Shown here: piece after piece, positions 6,401 through 8,209 of the stretch
How the letters are laid out: each line of letters opens with the position of its first letter
How positions within the stretch are numbered: the stretch's first letter is position 1
NCBI GenBank assembly: GCA_902766585.1
Contig: CACXDV010000177.1
Span: 1 to 8,209, forward strand
Length of the DNA stretch: 8,209 nucleotides
Reading direction: 5' to 3'
From: an uncultured Ruminococcus sp.
GTDB lineage: Bacteria > Bacillota > Clostridia > Oscillospirales > Acutalibacteraceae
The notes under the pieces: generated by a model
Told to the model about the DNA's origin: nothing
Database searches by the model: none
Seen by the model: the letters and a program-made list of their open reading frames with translations, nothing else
Made by a program: the position numbers and the translations under genes

Positions 6401-8142
6401 CATTTGAAAAAATCGCATACGGTATTTCACTTGAGAATAAAGACAATACGATCTATTATTACAACGGCGAATATATGTTCAAGCCCCTGAATATGCACAT
6501 ATCCGGAGATACCTATCTGATAAACGGCGCTTTGGTTTCTTCCGATCTCAATTTCAATGCGGATAACAAGGTACACAGCATCAGAGTATTTACAGGAGAA
6601 AACGGATTTGATGAAACAGAGGCTTCTGCTGAGGAACAGATCAGCATTATCAAAACAAATCAGAGATTTACACATATTATTCCCGCGCATACCTGTACAA
6701 AGCAGGTGAAGTCATCCGAATACCTTGTAAGCGGAAGCTGCGATAAGGGCGCGACCTATTACAAGAGCTGCTCATGCGGTCATGCAAGCGAAAGCCTTAC
6801 CTTTACCACAGCGGCAGGCAGTCATCATATAGTACATATTGCAGCGGTTGAGCCTACCTGTGTCGAGGACGGACATACTGCATATGATTACTGTACATAT
6901 TGTGATCATAAGACAGGCGGAGAGATAATTCCGGCTTCAGGTCACAGCTTTGTTCACCATGAAGCAAAGCCTGCTACCTGTACCGAAAACGGCTATGATG
7001 CATATGACGAATGTACAGAATGCGGACTTTCGACCTATCATGTCATTCCGGCATCAGGTCACAGCATAGTTCATCATACTGCAAAGGCGCCTACCTGTAC
7101 AGAGACAGGCTGGGATGAATATGATACCTGTGAAAACTGCGATTATACCACATACAATGAGCTTCCGAAGACGGAGCACCATCTTGAGCATCACGAGGGC
7201 AAGGCAGCAACGGAAAATGAATCCGGCTGGGAGCCTTATGATGAATGTACTGAATGCAGCTATTCCACCTATAAAATCATCCCTGCGCTCAAGAAGCTTA
7301 CCAATACCTCAACAATCAGTGCGACTGCGGTAAACAAGAATACCGAGGTCACCATAAATGCATCTGCCGAGGGAGGAAGCGCACCTTATACCTATGCTAT
7401 GATGTATAAGCTTTCAACATCAAACACATGGAAGGTAATAGGCAAAAAATACGGCACAGAAAGCACAGGAACCTTTACTCCCGCATCTGCCGGAACGTAT
7501 GAGATACTTGTCAGCGTTAAGGACAATGCAGGAAAAACTGCGGCAAAGAAATTCAGTCTTGCCGTTGAGGAGGCTGCTGCTGAGCTTAAAAATGTTTCCT
7601 CCATCAATGCAGCTGATGTTCTCTGCGGAACCAAGATGACGATAACAGGCGCTGCCGAGGGAGGAAATGCTCCTTACTACTACACATATCAGATAAAGAA
7701 GCCCGGCAAAACCTCATGGACAACTCTCGGTGAGAAGTACGGAACAGTTACCTCAAAGGTATTTACTGCAAAACTTCCCGGAACCTATGCAGTCCGCGTA
7801 CTCATAAAGGACAGCAGCGGCAAGGTGAAGAATTACAGTGTCAGTGTAAATGTGACAGGTACACTTCTCGTGAATAAATCCAAGGTAAGTGCAACCACTG
7901 TCAATACAGGCGACAGTGTTAAGCTTACGGCTGTACCGTCGGGCGGAACTGCCCCCTACCGTTACACCTATGAATACAAAAAGCCCGGTGCAACTTCATG
8001 GAAGACCATAGGCAAGAGAGGCGCTACCTATCAGTCCGTTTCATTTACCGCCGAAACAGCGGGAACATATGAAGCAAGAATATACATTCAGGACGCAAGC
8101 GACTATGTGACCGTCAAGACCTTCAAAATCACAGCCTCCTGA
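400..8142 (+). CDS. Giant secreted multidomain protein (beta-solenoids, Ig-like modules, Cys/His repeats); function unknown
   Basis: The 2580-residue protein starts at TTG (400-402), seven bases after a perfect AAGGAGGT, and ends at TGA. The start is chosen because it gives a canonical signal peptide with a KKVK n-region; the next in-frame Met is residue 16, inside the hydrophobic core. Visible order: signal peptide 1-30; beta-solenoid 108-241 and 413-625, split by a helical and charged insert at 242-412; unassigned 626-927; YQWY Ig-like module about 931-1124; Big_2-like about 1238-1327; 'ISKISVSG' module about 1335-1435; beta-rich stretches to 1790; FN3-like 1793-1862; second beta-solenoid 1869-2086; Cys/His array 2092-2297; three Ig-like repeats 2300-2580. 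I see no catalytic signature and no LPXTG, dockerin, SLH or C-terminal transmembrane segment. Family knowledge suggests an extracellular adhesion or glycan-contact role; this is inference. It appears to be monocistronic within the window. The reading frame is certain; the function is not. Confidence 0.97.
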   Translation: MKKVKSALSLFLSAVMLSGMIPVGMMNVSAAPQENGSSLSDYTDIDMDFNYPYTDPKVVLNKNMDLKAATLSSKDNGTIKWKHATSFSPQSGNFRDYLESTSDDDKYILVDNDLTTTSGHTDYETIVIRSDKILDLNGHLIRLMDKRNKVDTHDDYSDKYYQSDNSSDFQSVMFSIENGATLTIIDSSAEQTGEIYTHAYMIDPYAHRIKRYTTRDIFNVPDGNLVIYGGTYQAGRSKAQTDDDLFNKLETVVGNAVALATDIAGYATGINAATGAYEDAVFNANQAMEAIKKAGGNSDSDASAKDQNSAATKKKDGTDAQPEQKTATPEGKETGDAARNKTVSEKQNDKDKNKKNESNQNRSAQYDGNSKIAAAENAIADAATNKDKVNTMVSSAFNLAKSIKACFETNENSIVIQSFLGTVVNVGNGGTFVSYGGNYYGYGMTPNIRNGVVETTQKGKVYVFDGLFEGRCGANIFNIVKTNNSLQTVTQYVEGTDGNVTEHQAKMRQDETNGLQVLTMVNKTDEQGNIVYENGSPVKVPVSTENIRVRGGTFRCYYEGIMVGLHKDTKEGANDHNSDQMTVFPGSAGGVNLGVESYNEDLIRDGRIQLVDSYGDGALVLMDDNKDAGDNSVFHYRLFCTDEELRKNRYLTVYPNEPGSNSTFSFSLQTRYDNQDSGTYEDVSKFWSDSSENDRGVFSSDEKYFTYPINNAKYSEKYYVIPYLTNTDVFGEKLDASEVWYYNTPTDTRGRMINSFVDGEIKVSGTKKVNDETAALTYSQKYLSDADWKKVENRFISGSSHAYDETYNYRNNVKWITYKVYRVDPLTRMNITNIYGADQPVVTVRYGASTDNALKCRLPLNDLGIDYQAGEMYRVVMNVDEYLTYNGTDTSLGTASCESSIVFMCYDKDEYKIEDGEKVEDFTPVQWISTPWSGLNATVQIVNGQAGLIDYQKRKIFDVYYQWYEVNPDGEDILIAGTDNIFTKKKDTFTADLAALNKHNFSQMLPGVDGYKYVNTVDPDDPAASTYGENGLPADTDKWTVQMLHSYLEKDTPNEMLCKKKDNNLSLLNNRTMATNTDSCYIPESLEGKEIYVKVTAVNSFWLRNYDHVQVFYSHPFKVPVKTKPLEAAVSLSYSGDYATYKNPITVRLSDVKNLDPDEKITKVEFESNGGGESVVFDNLSVASADSVKAVTYPKDFFPDSVNSKGRARQNMAFYADIYTSKGRHFRTPSQVADFEVEAESIDFTYDNGGSSCNYEGAWHLNDSVWQNELRIQIEPKNSSIGGELIDGVTFTSSNPDVATFNASGKLVTGNAEGTAIVTVNQPDGSVKTQKIVKPISKISVSGIDAPVADQPLDTTAVVPDGAGYHVKQVYWTENSKWSDPLPAGYKAKAYRKYFVHVAAEENNGQEFMTTDYTSWYADGYAHVIDIPYELTAVMNDSTENTSEGRIFVDEAYRAGTAHSVEISSGFDAYSEEGSELIDTIVVNFPAQVKAGDSIDEWKNSVEIMTAAGENITKKINMGESARYGDIRGSYGYSGDMKIFLEGGQTGFNISLNIPSELSLHFPGSNNFLTIIVNGDDSVKAEMLDSKNCLIGLSDCIDIQPGTVNPTPVFDVNNVYMVVGETINAGDLLISENSSLSFDRADDYSGTYYDYNAATNTITAKKATGSNVSTFTGRVLCDANNDGINETPVSRTIRVHIYDSDSELPSNDTAEASATVLKPDGTEAFSTVRTLSLEQARTGTAYIYKYFSIPETEGTFISGAESSNSHLSYSNGLNRLYTWDIFDDCSFTIHTVSVEDIEISAGVDEVRADFEGNVFGLQLSVDGNHFYTGGYVDGLEPNTEYTLYYRQGVDGTVYNRQFRTASTDYGVNVGKVRVTELNKGDLDRDGWHYDADTDTLTLKNLDLTSVGLPVEKENGLGYSMTLKEAVIASDHALNIVLIGDNKINMQSGSAWLSCGIYADGELTISGNGDLSIFGWSNDTLMTRGIFSNSSDIRLKSTGTVSFEKIAYGISLENKDNTIYYYNGEYMFKPLNMHISGDTYLINGALVSSDLNFNADNKVHSIRVFTGENGFDETEASAEEQISIIKTNQRFTHIIPAHTCTKQVKSSEYLVSGSCDKGATYYKSCSCGHASESLTFTTAAGSHHIVHIAAVEPTCVEDGHTAYDYCTYCDHKTGGEIIPASGHSFVHHEAKPATCTENGYDAYDECTECGLSTYHVIPASGHSIVHHTAKAPTCTETGWDEYDTCENCDYTTYNELPKTEHHLEHHEGKAATENESGWEPYDECTECSYSTYKIIPALKKLTNTSTISATAVNKNTEVTINASAEGGSAPYTYAMMYKLSTSNTWKVIGKKYGTESTGTFTPASAGTYEILVSVKDNAGKTAAKKFSLAVEEAAAELKNVSSINAADVLCGTKMTITGAAEGGNAPYYYTYQIKKPGKTSWTTLGEKYGTVTSKVFTAKLPGTYAVRVLIKDSSGKVKNYSVSVNVTGTLLVNKSKVSATTVNTGDSVKLTAVPSGGTAPYRYTYEYKKPGATSWKTIGKRGATYQSVSFTAETAGTYEARIYIQDASDYVTVKTFKITAS
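721..1122 (+). other. N-terminal beta-solenoid, first half (residues 108-241)
   Basis: The stretch shows short beta strands with turns typical of right-handed parallel beta-helix proteins: ILDLNGHLI (133-141), NGATLTIIDSS (178-188) and LVIYGGTY ending at Y232. The 'LDLNGxxI ... LTIxDSS' pattern recurs, as I recall, at the start of beta-helix domains in secreted Firmicute proteins. No pectate lyase or glycosidase active-site signature can be pointed to, so a structural or ligand-binding role is more likely than catalysis. Confidence 0.6.
1123..1635 (+). other. Helical and charged low-complexity insert inside the beta-solenoid (residues 242-412)
   Basis: The solenoid pattern stops after Y232 and resumes after about residue 413. 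Between them lie two Ala-rich stretches that look helical (about 242-294 and 371-410). They flank a linker at 298-365 built from K, D, E, N, Q, S, T and A. In those 68 residues there is a single Val and no Leu, Ile, Met, Cys or aromatic residue. The likely shape is a helical hairpin or coiled coil with a disordered tip projecting from the solenoid. Repeats or shifted-frame coding do not explain the linker. Confidence 0.6.
1636..2274 (+). other. N-terminal beta-solenoid, second half (residues 413-625)
   Basis: GGT-plus-aromatic rung motifs return here: GGTFVSYGG (429-437) and GGTFRCYY (551-558), with a related DGLFEG at 465-470. They match GGTY (229-232) from before the insert, so the two halves probably form one continuous solenoid. 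A further insertion at about 475-545 separates two of the rungs. The domain seems to fade out by about 625. Confidence 0.55.
2275..3180 (+). other. Unassigned Tyr/Asp-rich region (residues 626-927)
   Basis: I do not recognise a family in these roughly 300 residues. They are rich in Tyr, Asp and Asn, lack low complexity, and show alternating hydrophobic patterns suggestive of beta-sandwich folds, for example near YKVYRV and VVTVRYG (about 820-850) and MYRVVMNV (about 873-880). Two or three Ig-like modules are plausible, but boundaries cannot be drawn by eye. Confidence 0.45.
3190..3771 (+). other. YQWY-type Ig-like module with a long insertion (about residues 931-1124)
   Basis: VYYQWYEVNPDG (959-970) resembles the 'YQWY' strand of bacterial Ig-like modules, and IYVKVTAVN (1091-1099) resembles the closing 'YxxxVT' strand. 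The gap between the two is far longer than usual. An Asp/Pro-rich loop around 1020-1050 and a Lys/Asn-rich stretch near 1065-1075 appear to be inserted. Such modules typically act as spacers or ligand-contact units in secreted proteins. Confidence 0.4.
4111..4380 (+). other. Big_2-like bacterial Ig domain (about residues 1238-1327)
   Basis: The hallmark pattern is clear: TSSNPDVATFNASGKLVTG (1292-1310) followed by EGTAIVTV (1313-1320). This is the signature of bacterial Ig-like group 2 domains, which are found in intimin/invasin-type adhesins and many Gram-positive secreted proteins. The preceding strands contain an insertion around the 'GGSSCNYEGAW' segment. The role is probably structural or adhesive. 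Confidence 0.75.
4402..4704 (+). other. 'ISKISVSG' beta-module (about residues 1335-1435)
   Basis: The segment opens ISKISVSGIDAPVADQPLD, has a Trp-containing strand (VYWTENSKW, from about 1371) and then a Tyr-rich paired-strand stretch with YFVHVAA (about 1394-1400) ending in QEF. This resembles a module seen repeatedly in large secreted Clostridia proteins, where a 'W...F...Y...V...F' pattern recurs. I know of no biochemical function for it. The assignment rests on pattern only. Confidence 0.4.
5776..5985 (+). other. Fibronectin type III-like module (about residues 1793-1862)
   Basis: VDGLEPNTEYTLYYRQG (1832-1848) followed by a closing YNRQFRTAS strand matches the E-F-G strand pattern of fibronectin type III domains ('L.P.T.Y...V ... 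FxT'). Such domains commonly act as spacers between functional modules in bacterial extracellular proteins. It directly precedes the second beta-solenoid. Confidence 0.6.
6004..6657 (+). other. Second beta-solenoid with GWHYDADTDTLTL opening (residues 1869-2086)
   Basis: DRDGWHYDADTDTLTLKN (1883-1900) matches a widespread 'GWxYDAxTxTLTL' motif that opens beta-solenoid domains in secreted Firmicute proteins, often labelled carbohydrate-binding in automated annotation. Rungs follow: LNIVLIGDNKI, CGIYADGELTISGNGDLSI, DIRLKSTGTVSF and MHISGDTYLINGALV. The 'GIYADGELTISG' rung is diagnostic of this family. A glycan-contact role is plausible by family habit, but no binding residues can be named from sequence alone. 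Confidence 0.65.
6673..6816 (+). repeat. Divergent opening unit of the Cys/His array (residues 2092-2139)
   Basis: This unit carries C2099, C2114, C2124 and C2126, with CSCG in place of the later CxxC. The pattern 'C..EYL...CDKGATYYKSCSCG' resembles the usual first unit of such arrays in Ruminococcus-type proteins, after which shorter units follow. The CxC spacing sets it apart from units 1-4. Confidence 0.55.
6817..7290 (+). repeat. Four tandem Cys/His repeats of about 39 residues (2140-2297)
   Basis: Unit boundaries are 6817-6939, 6940-7056, 7057-7173 and 7174-7290. The consensus is GHxxVHH.AKxxTCTExGxxxYDxCxxC followed by a short strand and IPA. The Cys triads are C2154/2165/2168, C2194/2205/2208 and C2233/2244/2247. 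Unit 4 keeps only C2283/C2286 and lacks the first Cys. Each unit opens with clustered His (for example H2182, H2186, H2187). C-x10-C-x2-C plus His suggests metal binding or disulfide-stabilised small folds. The family is known from sequence only, and I can attach no tested function. Confidence 0.8.
7297..8139 (+). repeat. Three C-terminal Ig-like tandem repeats (residues 2300-2580)
   Basis: Units lie at 7297-7572, 7585-7860 and 7864-8139. Each has an opening S-x-[IV]-x-A strand, a GGxAPYxYxYxxK core, a Trp strand (NTWKVIG, TSWTTLG, TSWKTIG), a [PGA]GTYE/A strand and a closing VKD/IKD/IQD strand. The period is 96 then 94 residues. Similar repeats end many large Ruminococcus-type secreted proteins, from memory. 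The last unit runs to the final residue, leaving no room for a sorting signal. They may bind the cell surface or a glycan, or serve as a stalk. Confidence 0.8.
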
Positions 8143-8159
8143 CAATGTACAATGAGCTG

Positions 8160-8184
8160 CGATTCCGTTTCGTTCGGTCGTTTT
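8160..8184 (+). terminator. Weak candidate intrinsic terminator after the giant gene
   Basis: CGA (8160-8162) pairs with TCG (8178-8180), and CCG (8165-8167) with CGG (8175-8177), around a TTTCGTT loop with two bulged T. This gives six pairs, five of them G-C, followed by TTTT (8181-8184). The stem is short and bulged and the T-run is brief. A stronger terminator may lie beyond the window edge. Confidence 0.35.
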
Positions 8185-8209
8185 AGTCTATAAGTTCAAC
8201 GAAAAAATA

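Noticed and set aside
8168..8204. TTTCGTT / AACGAAA inverted repeat after the stop
   Set aside because: The arms are seven bases with a 23-base loop and do not extend on either side; the smaller 8160-8180 hairpin with TTTT is the better candidate.

Overview
The window is almost entirely one gene: a 2580-residue secreted mosaic protein on the + strand (400-8142), with an AT-rich 399-base upstream region and 67 bases after the stop. The organism is most likely a gut or rumen Firmicute of the Ruminococcus/Oscillospiraceae type. The reasons are the perfect Shine-Dalgarno with a TTG start, the moderate-GC coding sequence beside very AT-rich intergenic DNA, and three module types that I recall as common in large secreted proteins of that group. 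Those are the GWxYDAxTxTLTL beta-solenoid, the Cys/His 'PTCTExG...CxxC' repeats, and the GGxxPYxYxYxxK...W Ig-like repeats. This assignment is from memory of family style and was not searched.

Layout: bases 1-260 carry no gene; the one notable structure is a 9-bp inverted repeat at 145-168. A good sigma-A-type promoter lies at 261-289. The roughly 100-base leader contains a possible long hairpin, an unused perfect Shine-Dalgarno in that hairpin's loop, and the Shine-Dalgarno that serves the gene. The protein reads, in order: Sec signal peptide; N-terminal beta-solenoid interrupted by a charged, helix/low-complexity insert; a Tyr/Asp-rich region I cannot assign; a series of Ig-like modules (a YQWY-type module, a Big_2-like module, an 'ISKISVSG' module, other beta-rich stretches, an FN3-like module); a second beta-solenoid; a Cys/His repeat array of one divergent opening unit plus four about 39-residue units; and three roughly 92-residue Ig-like repeats that run to the last residue. 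A weak candidate terminator follows the stop.

There are no recognisable catalytic motifs and no LPXTG signal, dockerin, S-layer-homology domain or C-terminal membrane anchor. The best inference is an extracellular adhesin, or a glycan- or surface-interacting scaffold, that is released or held non-covalently. No second gene, RNA gene, mobile element or CRISPR array is supported. All other long open frames overlap this gene on the antisense strand or in shifted frames and look like shadows.
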